Positions 36,165-45,110 of a stretch of DNA of 64,000 bases are shown here, one piece after another. Under the pieces are notes generated by a model. That model was given only the letters and a program-made list of their open reading frames with translations, made no database searches and was not told where the DNA came from. Source of the DNA: Comamonas piscis (lineage in GTDB: Bacteria > Pseudomonadota > Gammaproteobacteria > Burkholderiales > Burkholderiaceae_C); assembly GCF_014109725.1 (NCBI RefSeq), contig NZ_CP058554.1:2666001-2730000 (forward strand), in the 5' to 3' direction. The translations under genes and the position numbers were made by a program. Numbering within the stretch: position 1 is the first letter of the stretch; each line of letters opens with the position of its first letter.

Positions 36165-37169
36165 TCAATCAATCTTCAAGCCAATCGCGCTGATCACCGA
36201 GCCGTAGCGGTCCAGCTCGGCCTTGGTGAACTTGGCCAGCTCGTCCTGCGTGCTGGCCTTGCTGCGCACGCCCAGCTTGGTCAGGCGATCCTTGGCGTCG
36301 GCATTGGACAGGGCTTCGTTGAGCGCCTGGTGCAGTTTGGCCAACACCTCAGGGCTGGTTTTGGCGGGCGCGTACAGGGCATACCAGGCGTTCACGACAA
36401 AGTTGGGGTAGCCGCTTTCGGCAAAGGTCGGCACATTGGGCAGCTCGGGCAGGCGCTCGGTGCTGGCCACCGCCAGGGGCCTTACTTTGCCGGAGGTGAT
36501 CAGCGGCGTAGCACTGGTCAGGGTGTCAAAGATCATGTCGATGCGGCCACCCATCAGGTCCATGGTGTGGGCATTGCCGCCCTTGTAGGGCACATGGGTC
36601 ATGTCCACGTTGGCGGCGCGCTTGAAGAGCTCGGCACTCAAGTGCAGCGGCGAGCCATTGCCGGCCGAGCCATAGGTGAGCGTGGCGGGTTTGCTTTTGG
36701 CCTGCTCTACCACCTGCTTGACGTCCTTGAAGGGCGAGTCGGTGGCCACTTCCAGCACGATGGGCGCTTCGCCGATCATGCCCACGGGCGCAAAGTCCTT
36801 GATCGCGTCATAGCCGGGTTGGCGGTACAGGTGGGGGCTGATCGCATGGCTGGACAGGGAGCCCAACACCAGGGTGTAGCCATCGCCAGGCGCCTTGGCT
36901 GCCAGCGCGGTGCCAATGGTGGTGCCCGCGCCGCCACGGTTGTCAACGATGACCGTCTGCTTGAGGATCTCCCCCATCTTCTGGCCCACGATACGGCCCA
37001 CCGCATCGTTGGCGCCCCCTGCTGGGTAGGGAACGATCAGGGTGATGGGCTTGCTGGGGTAGGCGGCATCTGCTGCCTGGCCGGCCAGCGGGGCAAGACC
37101 CAGCAGCAGGCTGCTGGCGAGGAGGAAGCGACGGCGCGTGGCTGCAGCGGATTGGCGGGAAGCGAACAT
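36165..37169 (-). CDS. Bug-family tripartite tricarboxylate transporter solute-binding protein
   Basis: This 334-aa periplasmic protein starts MFASRQSAAATRRRFLLAS with a twin-arginine-like signal (RRRFLL) ending near GQAADA. The mature start YPSKPITLIVPYPAGGANDAVGRIVGQKM is the Bug hallmark, and DNRGGAGTTIG follows. It would deliver a carboxylate to a TctAB-type permease encoded elsewhere. It lies divergently from the acid-sugar catabolic operon with shared operator-like repeats, so the ligand may be an aldonic acid. The ATG at 37169 gives a proper signal; frames further upstream lie in the AT-rich promoter. Confidence 0.9.
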   Translation of the reverse strand: MFASRQSAAATRRRFLLASSLLLGLAPLAGQAADAAYPSKPITLIVPYPAGGANDAVGRIVGQKMGEILKQTVIVDNRGGAGTTIGTALAAKAPGDGYTLVLGSLSSHAISPHLYRQPGYDAIKDFAPVGMIGEAPIVLEVATDSPFKDVKQVVEQAKSKPATLTYGSAGNGSPLHLSAELFKRAANVDMTHVPYKGGNAHTMDLMGGRIDMIFDTLTSATPLITSGKVRPLAVASTERLPELPNVPTFAESGYPNFVVNAWYALYAPAKTSPEVLAKLHQALNEALSNADAKDRLTKLGVRSKASTQDELAKFTKAELDRYGSVISAIGLKID

Positions 37170-37252
37170 GGTGGGACACCTCAATGGCTGGTTGTGCGGG
37201 GATGCATTCAGGGACTGCAGACGCCGTCGCCAGAAAGCGCCGCAGTCTGCAA

Positions 37253-37277
37253 TTTGATCAAAACAATCAAAATTGAT
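37253..37277. promoter_or_regulatory. DeoR-type operator candidate, site 1
   Basis: TTTGATCAAAACAATCAAAATTGAT contains ATCAAAA and ATTGAT repeats in both orientations, 85 bp upstream of the Bug gene. Related AT-rich ATCA/TGAT repeats recur near the kinase gene (37431-37456 and 37506-37520). The regulator is probably the DeoR protein encoded at the end of the operon. Confidence 0.45.
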
Positions 37278-37430
37278 AATTTTTTGAACGTCTCGATCAG
37301 AACTCTTTTTGCAAAACTCTCCAATCAGGACTTTCCCCGAGATGGTGCATGCACCACCATGCGGAGTTGTTGCACACAAGCGGTGCGAAAATGGCCTTGC
37401 TGCACAGCTTTGACAAGAGAATTGCGGTCA

Positions 37431-37520
37431 TTTCGATTGTCCCGATCATTTTTGATACGTTAATTAAAGGGTTTACCCTTGTTTTTAATCACTCTGAATG
37501 ATTTATGATCGTTTCAATCA
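37431..37520. promoter_or_regulatory. DeoR-type operator candidates, sites 2 and 3, and promoter of the acid-sugar operon
   Basis: TTTCGATTGTCCCGATCATT with a following TTTGAT (37431-37456) and TGATCGTTTCAATCA (37506-37520) repeat the TGAT/ATCA theme of site 1. TTCG-rich repeats of this kind are typical of DeoR/GlpR operators. They lie 45-130 bp upstream of the DUF1537 kinase start, where a repressor would block transcription. Confidence 0.5.
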
Positions 37521-37563
37521 AATTAAAGATTCCGCTTGTGACGGAGTCGCCCGAAAGCCCCGC

Positions 37564-38895
37564 ATGAGCCCCCGTTCCCTTCCGCGCTACCTGGTCGTCG
37601 CCGACGACCTCTCCGGCGCAGCCGACTGTGCTGCGGGGTTTGCGAGCGCCGGCTTCTCGACCAGTGTGTTGCTGGACCCGCAAGCCAGCGGCACCGCACA
37701 ACGCGATGTGGATGTGCTGACGGTGGACACCAACAGCCGGCGTGACAGCGCTGCGGTGGCGGCTGCCAAGCTGCAGGCCGTGCTGGCAGCGCCGGCTACC
37801 CAGGGCCGCCGGGTGCTCAAGAAAATCGATTCCACCTTGCGCGGTGGTTGGGCGCAGGAAGTGGCGGTGTTGCAGCGCGGGCTGAATGCCATGGCGCTGG
37901 TGGCGCCTGCCTTCCCCCAGATGGGCCGCACGATGCTGGATGGTGTGGTGCGGGTGCATGGCCTGCGCCTGGCCGATACCGATACCTGGAAGCTGGAGCA
38001 TGCCGGCTGTGACGACCGGCCTGCGCAGCAACTGCAAGCCGCAGGCCTGCGCTGCGACCATCTGTCCGCTAGCCTGCTCGATGCTGGCCCAGCAGCCACT
38101 GCGCAAGCGATTGCCCAGGCGTGCGGGGAGGGCGTGCAGGCGCTCGTGTTCGATGTGCTGACTGACGAACATCTACAGACCTTGGCCCAGGCCAGCCTGC
38201 AAATAGAACATGCCTTTTGCGTGTGCTCTGCCGGCCTGTCGCATGCGCTGGCGCGGCAGCTGCCGGCGGCTGCTGCGTCGGCCGTGTCGCTGGATATGCC
38301 ACATTCCGCTGGGCGCTTGCCCAGCGTGGTCACCGTTGTCGGCAGCATGTCGGCGATCGCGCAGCAGCAGCTGGCGTATCTGGCAGAGCAGCCACGGACC
38401 CAACTGCATGTGGTAGCTCCGAGCTGGCTGCGCAGCGACGCACAAACGCCCCAATGCCAGACGCTGGTGCAGACCATCAGCAGCGAAGTAGCGCAGGGCC
38501 TGGATGTTGTGGTCAGCCTCGGGGCAGATACGCATACGGACCCGGCCGAGGGCCCCATGCTGGCCCGGCAGCTGGCGCGCTTGCTGCATGCTCCCATGGC
38601 AGCAGCGGCAGGCTTGGTCATCACCGGTGGTGAAACGGCCCGCGCGGTGCTGGAAGCGCTGCAACTGCGCAGCCTGCGCGTGCATTCCGAGAGCGAACCC
38701 GGCGTGGTGCTGTGTATCACCGAGAACCAGGACACCGAACCAGACAGCCGGCGGCAGTGGATTGCGACCAAGGCCGGCGCTTTTGGTCATCCCGCATCGC
38801 TGCACCGTGCAGCCATCGCTATTCATTCATTGCTGGCCGCCAACACCCCTGGCAGCATCACCGACCCACTCCCTACAGAAAGCAAGCAAAGATGA
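37564..38895 (+). CDS. four-carbon acid sugar kinase (DUF1537, OtnK/DtnK type)
   Basis: This 443-aa kinase phosphorylates a tetronate such as D-threonate or D-erythronate at O-4. The N-terminal substrate domain starts with YLVVADDLSGAADCAAGFASAG and contains DTNSR and KKIDSTLRGGW. The C-terminal nucleotide domain has LVITGGETARAVLEAL. These are the family's defining motifs. The start at 37564 matches the conserved N-terminus; a frame opening at 37498 would begin inside the operator. The 3' end overlaps pdxA2 by 4 bp. Exact stereochemistry of the substrate cannot be decided by eye. Confidence 0.9.
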   Translation: MSPRSLPRYLVVADDLSGAADCAAGFASAGFSTSVLLDPQASGTAQRDVDVLTVDTNSRRDSAAVAAAKLQAVLAAPATQGRRVLKKIDSTLRGGWAQEVAVLQRGLNAMALVAPAFPQMGRTMLDGVVRVHGLRLADTDTWKLEHAGCDDRPAQQLQAAGLRCDHLSASLLDAGPAATAQAIAQACGEGVQALVFDVLTDEHLQTLAQASLQIEHAFCVCSAGLSHALARQLPAAAASAVSLDMPHSAGRLPSVVTVVGSMSAIAQQQLAYLAEQPRTQLHVVAPSWLRSDAQTPQCQTLVQTISSEVAQGLDVVVSLGADTHTDPAEGPMLARQLARLLHAPMAAAAGLVITGGETARAVLEALQLRSLRVHSESEPGVVLCITENQDTEPDSRRQWIATKAGAFGHPASLHRAAIAIHSLLAANTPGSITDPLPTESKQR

Positions 38896-39890
38896 GCACT
38901 TCTCTGCCCGTCATCGGAATCACCATGGGAGACGCAGCAGGCGTGGGCCCGGAAATTATTGTCAAGAGCTTTGCAAATGACAGCCTGTACAGCCTGGCAA
39001 AGGCCGTGGTCATTGGCGACGCCAAGCGGTTGGAGAAGGCCAATACGTTGCTGGGCACCCAGGTGCGTGTGCGGCCCATCCAGGACATTGCCGACGCCGC
39101 CTTTGAGCGTGGCGTGATCGACTGCATCGATCTGCAGCTGATCCCCGATGACCTGGCCTTTGGCAAGCTATCGCCCGTGGCGGGCGACGCCGCCTTCCGC
39201 TTTATCGAGCGCGCGGTGGAGCTGGCCAAGGCCCGGAAGATCGATGCGATCTGCACGGCGCCCCTCAATAAAGAGGCACTGCATGCCGGCGGCCACAAGT
39301 TTCCCGGTCACACGGAGATGCTGGCGTACCTGACGGGGGTGGAGGAGGTGTCGATGATGCTGGTAGCGCCCAATCTGCGGGTGATCCATGTGACCACGCA
39401 TATCGGCTTGCTCGATGCCATCCGCAAGATCGAGCCCGGCCTGGTGGAGCGCACCATCCAGCGCGGCTACGACACCCTGCGCAAGGCCCACATCGACAAC
39501 CCGCGAATAGCAGTGTGCGGCATCAACCCGCATGCGGGTGAAAACGGCCTGTTTGGCTATGGCGAGGAAGAGGAAAAGATCATCCCCGCCGTGCAGAAGC
39601 TGCGCGAGAAAGGCATGGACATTGAAGGCCCCTTGCCGGCCGACACGCTGTTCTTCCGCGCTGGGCGGGGGGATTTTGATCTGGTGGTCGCTATGTACCA
39701 CGACCAGGGCCATGGCCCCGTCAAGGTGCTGGGCCTGGAGGCGGGCGTGAACATCACCGTGGGGCTGGATGTGATCCGCACCTCGGTAGACCATGGCACG
39801 GCGTTTGATATTGCGGGCAAGGGCGTTGCCGATGAGCGCAGCTTGTTAGAGGCTTTGCGCCAAGGCGCAGAACTCGCCACCCGCCGCTAA
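38892..39890 (+). CDS. pdxA2: PdxA2-type 4-phosphotetronate dehydrogenase (PdxA family)
   Basis: This 332-aa metal- and NAD-dependent enzyme shows ITMGDAAGVGPEIIVKSF, TAPLNKEALHAGGHKFPGHTEML (substrate and metal His) and MYHDQGHGPVKVLG (second metal His), the PdxA signatures. Next to a DUF1537 kinase it is the catabolic PdxA2, which oxidises and decarboxylates a 4-phosphotetronate to dihydroxyacetone phosphate, rather than the pyridoxine biosynthetic PdxA. It is translationally coupled to the kinase (ATGA). Confidence 0.9.
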   Translation: MSTSLPVIGITMGDAAGVGPEIIVKSFANDSLYSLAKAVVIGDAKRLEKANTLLGTQVRVRPIQDIADAAFERGVIDCIDLQLIPDDLAFGKLSPVAGDAAFRFIERAVELAKARKIDAICTAPLNKEALHAGGHKFPGHTEMLAYLTGVEEVSMMLVAPNLRVIHVTTHIGLLDAIRKIEPGLVERTIQRGYDTLRKAHIDNPRIAVCGINPHAGENGLFGYGEEEEKIIPAVQKLREKGMDIEGPLPADTLFFRAGRGDFDLVVAMYHDQGHGPVKVLGLEAGVNITVGLDVIRTSVDHGTAFDIAGKGVADERSLLEALRQGAELATRR

Positions 39891-39911
39891 AAAATCCAGG
39901 AGACAAAAACC

Positions 39912-41048
39912 ATGCATATCCATAGTACCGTCCTGAGCGGCCACAAAGTCCTCGACGACATCGCCTACCTGGTGAGCGGCAAGCACAAGCTGCTGTTTGT
40001 CAGCGACCAGAACATCATCAACATTGCCGGCGTGCAGACACTGCTGGGCCAACTCCGGCGCGCGGCGACGGAAGTGCTGGTGATCGACGATGTGCCGCCT
40101 GAGCCATCGGATGCCGATGTGGAGCGCATTCTGCAAGAGCGCGATCTGCGCGGGGTGGATTTTGTTGTGGGAGTAGGGGGAGGCAGTGTGCTGGATGTGG
40201 CCAAGCTGCTGTCGGCGCTGGCGCACCCCGAGTCGCCGACGCTGGCCGAGCTGCTCGCGGGCACCAAGGTCACGCAGCGGGTCAAGGCGCTGATGGTGCC
40301 GACGACGGCGGGCACGGGCTCGGAGGCGACCCCGAATGCGATCCTGGCCATCCCGGCGCGGGAGACCAAGCAGGGCATCATCTCGCCGGTGCTGCTGCCG
40401 GACTATGTGGCGCTGGCGCCGGAGCTGACCGTGACCATGCCGCACAAGATTGCGGCATCGACGGGGGTGGATGCGCTCTGCCATCTGGTCGAGTGCTTTA
40501 CCGCCAGCATCGCCAATCCGGTGGCGGACAACTACGCGATGATCGGCATGAAAAAGCTGTTCGAGAACATCGAGCTGTCGGTCGCCGAGCCACACAACCT
40601 CGAAGCCAAGCTCAACATGCTCTGGGCCTCGTACTACGGCGGCGCCTGCATTGCGCATGCGGGCACGCACCTGGTGCATGCCATGTCCTACCCGCTGGGC
40701 GGCAAGTACCACATCCCCCATGGCGTTGCCAACGCCATTTTGCTCGCACCTTGCTTTGAATGGCTGCGCCCGCTCTGCGTCGCCAAGCTGGCGCGCGCTT
40801 ATGAGCTGGTGCCCGGTGCCGATCTGGCGCTGGACGATGAAGGCAAATCCCATGCGCTGGTTGCCTACTTTGCCGACCTGGTCAAGCGCCTGCGCCTGCC
40901 GGCCAGCCTGCAAGAGTTGGGCATTGGCCGCGACCACCTGCCCGATCTGGTGCAGGCTGCGCTCGATGTGCAGCGCCTCATCAAGAATGTGCCCGGGCCC
41001 GTCACGGGCGCCGATATCGAAAAGGTCTACCTGAAGCTGTTTAACTGA
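39912..41048 (+). CDS. iron-containing alcohol dehydrogenase
   Basis: This 378-aa group III Fe-dependent dehydrogenase has the NAD motif GVGGGSVLDVAK (about 94-105), a TTAGTGSEATPNA segment and metal-binding histidines in GVDALCHLVE and HAMSYPLGGKYHIPHGVANA. It lies 21 bp after pdxA2 with AGGAGA before the start. It may oxidise the hydroxyl of the acid sugar, or reduce an aldehyde formed downstream. The order of steps in this variant pathway is not known. Confidence 0.88.
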   Translation: MHIHSTVLSGHKVLDDIAYLVSGKHKLLFVSDQNIINIAGVQTLLGQLRRAATEVLVIDDVPPEPSDADVERILQERDLRGVDFVVGVGGGSVLDVAKLLSALAHPESPTLAELLAGTKVTQRVKALMVPTTAGTGSEATPNAILAIPARETKQGIISPVLLPDYVALAPELTVTMPHKIAASTGVDALCHLVECFTASIANPVADNYAMIGMKKLFENIELSVAEPHNLEAKLNMLWASYYGGACIAHAGTHLVHAMSYPLGGKYHIPHGVANAILLAPCFEWLRPLCVAKLARAYELVPGADLALDDEGKSHALVAYFADLVKRLRLPASLQELGIGRDHLPDLVQAALDVQRLIKNVPGPVTGADIEKVYLKLFN

Positions 41049-41057
41049 GACAACACC

Positions 41058-41954
41058 ATGGCAAACAACAAAAAACTCCAAGGCATTTTGACGGCCATCA
41101 TCACCCCCATGGATGCGGAGGACCGCTTTGCGGAAGCGCCGTTCCGCGAGCAGATCGACCGGCAGGTGAACGCAGGCAATGGTATCTTTTGCGGCGGCAC
41201 AAATGGCGAATTCTTTGCGCTGACCGAAGGCGAAAAGCGCCGTGTGGCCGAGGTGGCGATGGAGCAGGTCGCTGGGCGTGCCAGCGTGGTCGGCCATGTG
41301 GGGGAGGTATCGACTGCTGAGTGCATCCGCGCGGGCCGCGAGATTGCCCGCCTGGGTGTGGATGCCGTCGCCGCCATCACGCCCTGGTTTGTGCCGCTGT
41401 CGCAGGATGAGCTGCATGGGCATTTCAGCGCCATTGCCGATGCGCTGGAGGTCCCCGTCTATCTGTACAACATTCCCGCGCGCACCGGCAACACCATTGC
41501 GCCCGAGACCGCCAAGCGCCTAGCCGCGCATCCTAATATCGCGGGTATTAAGGACAGCGCTGGCAGCCATGAAAGCCTGAGCGGCTTTTTGAAGGTGGCC
41601 AACGAGGTGCCGGATTTTGTGGTGTTCAATGGGCCGGACAGCCTCATCCACCAAGGCTTTGTCGAAGGCTGCGCGGGCGCCGTATCGGGCCTGGCCAATG
41701 CCGCGCCGCATGAGATCAATGCGATCTGGACCCTGTTTGCTGCTGGCGATATCGAGGCATCGCGTGCGCAGCAGGCAACGGTGACCAGCCTGCGCGAGAC
41801 GCTCTACAAGGTCTGCTTTGCGCCGGCCGCTGTGAAGCGTGCGGTGCAATTGCTGGGCTACAACGTGGGCAACAGCAAATACCCCGTGCGCATCAGCGCC
41901 GAGCAGGAGGCGCAGATGCGCGAAATCCTGAAGGCGCATGGGATATCGGGTTAA
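41058..41954 (+). CDS. dihydrodipicolinate synthase/N-acetylneuraminate lyase family protein
   Basis: This 298-aa class I aldolase of the DapA superfamily has GGTNGEFFALTEGEK (GxxGE motif), YNIPARTG with the catalytic Tyr, and the Schiff-base Lys in IKDSAGSHESL. In a sugar-acid operon it is more likely a 2-keto-3-deoxy-acid aldolase or dehydratase than a lysine-biosynthesis enzyme. It starts 9 bp after the dehydrogenase gene. Substrate is not predictable. Confidence 0.88.
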   Translation: MANNKKLQGILTAIITPMDAEDRFAEAPFREQIDRQVNAGNGIFCGGTNGEFFALTEGEKRRVAEVAMEQVAGRASVVGHVGEVSTAECIRAGREIARLGVDAVAAITPWFVPLSQDELHGHFSAIADALEVPVYLYNIPARTGNTIAPETAKRLAAHPNIAGIKDSAGSHESLSGFLKVANEVPDFVVFNGPDSLIHQGFVEGCAGAVSGLANAAPHEINAIWTLFAAGDIEASRAQQATVTSLRETLYKVCFAPAAVKRAVQLLGYNVGNSKYPVRISAEQEAQMREILKAHGISG

Positions 41955-42000
41955 GCTCTCAGCCGTTATCGCTATTGCGCTGTCGCCAGCCACACATCCC

Positions 42001-42765
42001 ATGAAGGTCACCAACCGCAGAGAGTCGATTCTCCAGGCCGTGCATTCGGGCATGACCGATGTGGCTGCGCTGTGCGCCAGGTTTGATATATCGGAGGCCA
42101 CCGTCCGCCGAGATCTGCAGGCGCTGCAGCAGGATGGCCGCCTGTTGCGGGTCTATGGCGGTGCGGTGGCCGCACCCATCCGCCATGAGCCGGAGGAATC
42201 GCTGGAGCTGCGCAAGGTGCATGACGGCGAGGGCAAGGCAGCGATTGCCCGCGAGGCCATCCGCTTGATCGAGCCGGGCGACACCTTGTTTATCGACGGC
42301 GGCACGACCACCGATGCGCTGGCCCGCCATCTGCCCAAAGATGATTCGCTGCGCATTATCACCAACAGCCTGCTGGCGCTGAACACCCTGAGCGCGCGCG
42401 ATATTCGCGTGACTCTGCTGGGCGGCGACCTGCGCCCGGGCAGCATGAGCGTTTACGGCCCGCTGGCCGATATGGCGCTGGAGCGCCTGACCTTTGACAA
42501 GGTGTTCTCCAGCGCCGATGGCATCGACGCGGAGTTTGGCGTCTGCGAAGGCTCGATCGAGCAGGCCTGGTTCAAGGAAAAGCTGTTCCGCCGCACCCGC
42601 GAGGTCTATATGCTGGCCACCGCAGAAAAGCTCGGCCGCAAGTCTCAAATGAACTGGTCGCCCATCCACCGGCCCTGGACCCTGATCACCGATGCCGCGC
42701 CCGAAAGCCATGCGGTACAGGCGTTTGGCAACCATCCGTTTGTGACGGTGCTGCCAGTCGCCTGA
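42001..42765 (+). CDS. DeoR-family transcriptional regulator
   Basis: This 254-aa regulator has an N-terminal winged helix (RRESILQAVHSGMTDVAALCARFDISEATVRRDLQALQQDGRLLRVYGGA) and a C-terminal DeoR sensor domain (DTLFIDGGTTTDALARHL, ITNSLLALNTL, FDKVFSSADGIDAEFG) that binds a sugar phosphate. The start at 42001 matches the conserved beginning; the frame opens further upstream within the gap. It is the last gene of the acid-sugar set and the obvious candidate for the operators at 37.25-37.52 kb. Confidence 0.92.
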   Translation: MKVTNRRESILQAVHSGMTDVAALCARFDISEATVRRDLQALQQDGRLLRVYGGAVAAPIRHEPEESLELRKVHDGEGKAAIAREAIRLIEPGDTLFIDGGTTTDALARHLPKDDSLRIITNSLLALNTLSARDIRVTLLGGDLRPGSMSVYGPLADMALERLTFDKVFSSADGIDAEFGVCEGSIEQAWFKEKLFRRTREVYMLATAEKLGRKSQMNWSPIHRPWTLITDAAPESHAVQAFGNHPFVTVLPVA

Positions 42766-42790
42766 ACGCATAACTTCCTACGACGCCCGT

Positions 42791-43768
42791 TTAAGGCTTG
42801 AGCAATACCTTGCCCTTGCGGCCCGGTTGCAGGCTGGCCGTTGCGGCTTGGGCAACATCGCCCAGGTCATAGATGGCCTCGGTCGGCAGCTTTAGCGTGC
42901 CACCCAAAACGCGCTGGATCAGCTCGCCGATCAGGCGGCGTTTGTCCTCGGCGGACAGGGCCTCGCTCACCTTGCTGCCCCAAAAACCTTTGACCGTTGC
43001 CTGCTTGAAGATCATCGCGCCTGAATCAATCTGCATCGGCTCGCCGGCCATGGTGCCAAACGACACCAAGGTGCCGCCTTCGCCCAGCAAGGCCAGCAGC
43101 GCGGCACTGGCTGCGCCGCCAATCGAATCGACGGCCGCATAGGCCCCGTTGGCGCCCAGCAGCGCGCTGGCGTTGTGCTGCCAGTCGGCTTGCGCGGTAG
43201 ACAGCACGTTGGCAATGCCCAGGTCTGCCAGCTCCTGCACCGCCTCATCGCGGCGCACCAGGTTGAGCACGTTCACACCGCGCGCGCTGGCCAACATGGC
43301 CAGGGTCTTGCCGACGGCGCCGTTGGCGGTGTTCTGCGCAATCCATTGGCCGGGCTGCACGCTCAAAAACTCCAGCAGCATCAAGGCGCTAAGCGGCATC
43401 GCGATGAGCTGGGCGGCCACCTCGTCAGGAATCGCATCGGGCATGGGCACCAGCAGACGCGCGGGCGCCAGAAAGTACTCGGCCCAGGTGCCGTGAACGC
43501 CGGCGACTGCGACGCGCTGGCCGATGAGGGTGCTGTCGACGTCTGGCCCGACGGACTCCACCACGCCCACGGCCTCGCTGCCGCCAATCGCTGGCAGCGT
43601 GGGCTTGTAGCCATAGCGGCCGCGCACGGTCCAGAGGTCATGGTTGTGGATCGGGGCGAGCAAGGTCTTGATACGGACCTGGCCTGCTACCGGTTGGGGG
43701 ATGGGCTGGTCGCCCAGGCCCAGTACCTCGGCGGGCTCGCCAAAAGTGGAGTGGATTGCACTGCGCAT
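42791..43768 (-). CDS. MDR-family zinc-type oxidoreductase (quinone reductase-like)
   Basis: This 325-aa medium-chain dehydrogenase starts MRSAIHSTFGEPAEVLGLGDQP and has a QNTANGAVGKTLAMLASARG cofactor region and an AVDSIGGAASAALLALLGEGGTLVSFG strand, as in trans-2-enoyl reductases and NADPH:quinone oxidoreductases. The structural-zinc cysteines are absent, so it is of the zinc-independent kind. It lies 11 bp after the DJ-1-like gene and downstream of the TetR gene, suggesting a role in detoxifying alpha,beta-unsaturated carbonyls. Confidence 0.88.
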   Translation of the reverse strand: MRSAIHSTFGEPAEVLGLGDQPIPQPVAGQVRIKTLLAPIHNHDLWTVRGRYGYKPTLPAIGGSEAVGVVESVGPDVDSTLIGQRVAVAGVHGTWAEYFLAPARLLVPMPDAIPDEVAAQLIAMPLSALMLLEFLSVQPGQWIAQNTANGAVGKTLAMLASARGVNVLNLVRRDEAVQELADLGIANVLSTAQADWQHNASALLGANGAYAAVDSIGGAASAALLALLGEGGTLVSFGTMAGEPMQIDSGAMIFKQATVKGFWGSKVSEALSAEDKRRLIGELIQRVLGGTLKLPTEAIYDLGDVAQAATASLQPGRKGKVLLKP

Positions 43769-43779
43769 GGTGTCTGTCC

Positions 43780-44460
43780 TTATTTAGCAAGCATGGACAG
43801 CAGGGCCTCGGCCACGGCTTCGCTGCTGGCAGGGTTCTGGCCGGTGACCAGGCGGCCATCGACCTCCACATGCACTTGCCAATCAGGGCCCTTGTGGTAA
43901 TCGCCACCCAGGCGCGTGAACGCATCCTCGATGAGGAAGGGCACGACGGCGGTCAGGCCGACGCCTTCTTCTTCGCTGTTGGTAAAGCCTGTTACGCGGC
44001 GGCCAGCGACCAGGGGATTGCCATTGGCCGCCTTGACCTTGATGAGGGCGCCCGGTGCATGGCAGACCAGACCCAGCGGCTTGCCGGCGCGCTCGAAAGC
44101 TTCCAGCAGTGCAATCGACTTGGCGTCGTTGGCGAGGTCCCAGAGCGGGCCATGGCCGCCGGGGTAGAAAACGGTATCAAAGTCATCGGCGTTGATCTGT
44201 GCCAACGGCGTGGTGGCTGCCAGGGCAGCTTGGGCTTGCGGATCCTTGCGGAAGCGCTCGGTGGCTGCCGTTTGTGCATCGGGCTCGTCGCTTTTGGGGT
44301 CCAGCGGTGGCTGGCCGCCCAGTGGCGAAGCCAGGGTGATCTCGGCGCCCGCGTCCTGGAACACGTAGTAAGGCGCGGCAAACTCTTCCAGCCAGAAACC
44401 GGTCTTGCGGCCCGTGTCGCCCAGGCGGTCGTGCGAGGTCAGTACAAATAGAACTTTCAT
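43780..44460 (-). CDS. DJ-1/PfpI (type 1 glutamine amidotransferase-like) protein, HchA-like
   Basis: This 226-aa protein starts MKVLFVLTSHDRLGDTGRKTGFWLEEFAAPYYVF and contains GGHGPLWDLAND with the conserved Gly-rich loop and GLVCHAPGALI with the nucleophilic elbow cysteine followed by His. These are landmarks of glutamine-independent glyoxalase III and protein deglycase members. It would convert methylglyoxal-type aldehydes to hydroxyacids in the cytosol. A GGAG lies just before the start at 44460. Confidence 0.9.
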   Translation of the reverse strand: MKVLFVLTSHDRLGDTGRKTGFWLEEFAAPYYVFQDAGAEITLASPLGGQPPLDPKSDEPDAQTAATERFRKDPQAQAALAATTPLAQINADDFDTVFYPGGHGPLWDLANDAKSIALLEAFERAGKPLGLVCHAPGALIKVKAANGNPLVAGRRVTGFTNSEEEGVGLTAVVPFLIEDAFTRLGGDYHKGPDWQVHVEVDGRLVTGQNPASSEAVAEALLSMLAK

Positions 44461-44477
44461 GGAGAACTCCTTGGGGG

Positions 44478-45110
44478 TTAGGGGAGGGGGTGAGGAGAGG
44501 CGGGGCTGAATGCTTTGCAGGTCAGCAAATGCACGGTGGCGGCCCGCGCCTGGATGAGCGATGACTTGTCCTGGCTCAGCTTGGCCAGCAAGGCCGCGCC
44601 CAGCCACATTTGGTAGATAACGCGGGCCAACACTAAAGAAGGCGGGCCAGCGGGCAGCGAGCCATCGCCGCGTGCCTCGTCAATCACGGCGGCGATCCTC
44701 GCCAGCAAGCGCTGTACACCGCCATGGAGCACCTGGCGCATATCTTCGGACAGGTCCGCTACTTCGGCAGCCAGTTTGACCACCAGGCATTCTTCGGCCC
44801 AGCCACACACGCCATCGCCGGGCGCTGCAATCCAGGCATCCCAGTAGCGCATCAGGCGGTCATAGCCATTACCATCTGCCGCCAGCAGGCCATTCACCTT
44901 GCGGCCATAGCCATCCACATACTGCTGCAGCAGCGCGCAGCCAAAGGCTTCTTTCGACGGGAAGTAGTGGTAGAACGAGCCCTTGGGCACGTTGCAGGTC
45001 TTAAGAATCTCTTGCAAGCCGACAGCCGCAAAACCTTTGCGCAGCACGAGCTGGTGCCCCGTGTCGAGGATGTGCTGGCGGGTGGCTTCCGCTTTTTTGG
45101 TCAAGGTCAT
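44478..45110 (-). CDS. TetR-family repressor (NemR/AcuR-like)
   Basis: This 210-aa repressor has the N-terminal HTH KAEATRQHILDTGHQLVLRKGFAAVGLQEILKTCNVPKGSFYHYFPSKEAFGCALL. The CNVPKGSFYHYF helix is typical of the NemR/AcuR branch that senses reactive electrophiles or acrylate. The C-terminal TetR_C domain is normal in length. It is the first gene of a three-gene set with the DJ-1 and MDR enzymes and should repress it; an operator-like dyad precedes it. Confidence 0.92.
   Translation of the reverse strand: MTLTKKAEATRQHILDTGHQLVLRKGFAAVGLQEILKTCNVPKGSFYHYFPSKEAFGCALLQQYVDGYGRKVNGLLAADGNGYDRLMRYWDAWIAAPGDGVCGWAEECLVVKLAAEVADLSEDMRQVLHGGVQRLLARIAAVIDEARGDGSLPAGPPSLVLARVIYQMWLGAALLAKLSQDKSSLIQARAATVHLLTCKAFSPASPHPLP

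Larger units (their letters stand above)
37170..37563. other. divergent control region between Bug gene and acid-sugar operon
   Basis: This 394-bp gene-free region is markedly AT-rich at its two ends and holds the operator-like repeats listed separately. Between them is a GC-richer core with the dyad GGTGCATGCACC (37341-37352), which could be an additional site. I see no gene. Confidence 0.6.
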
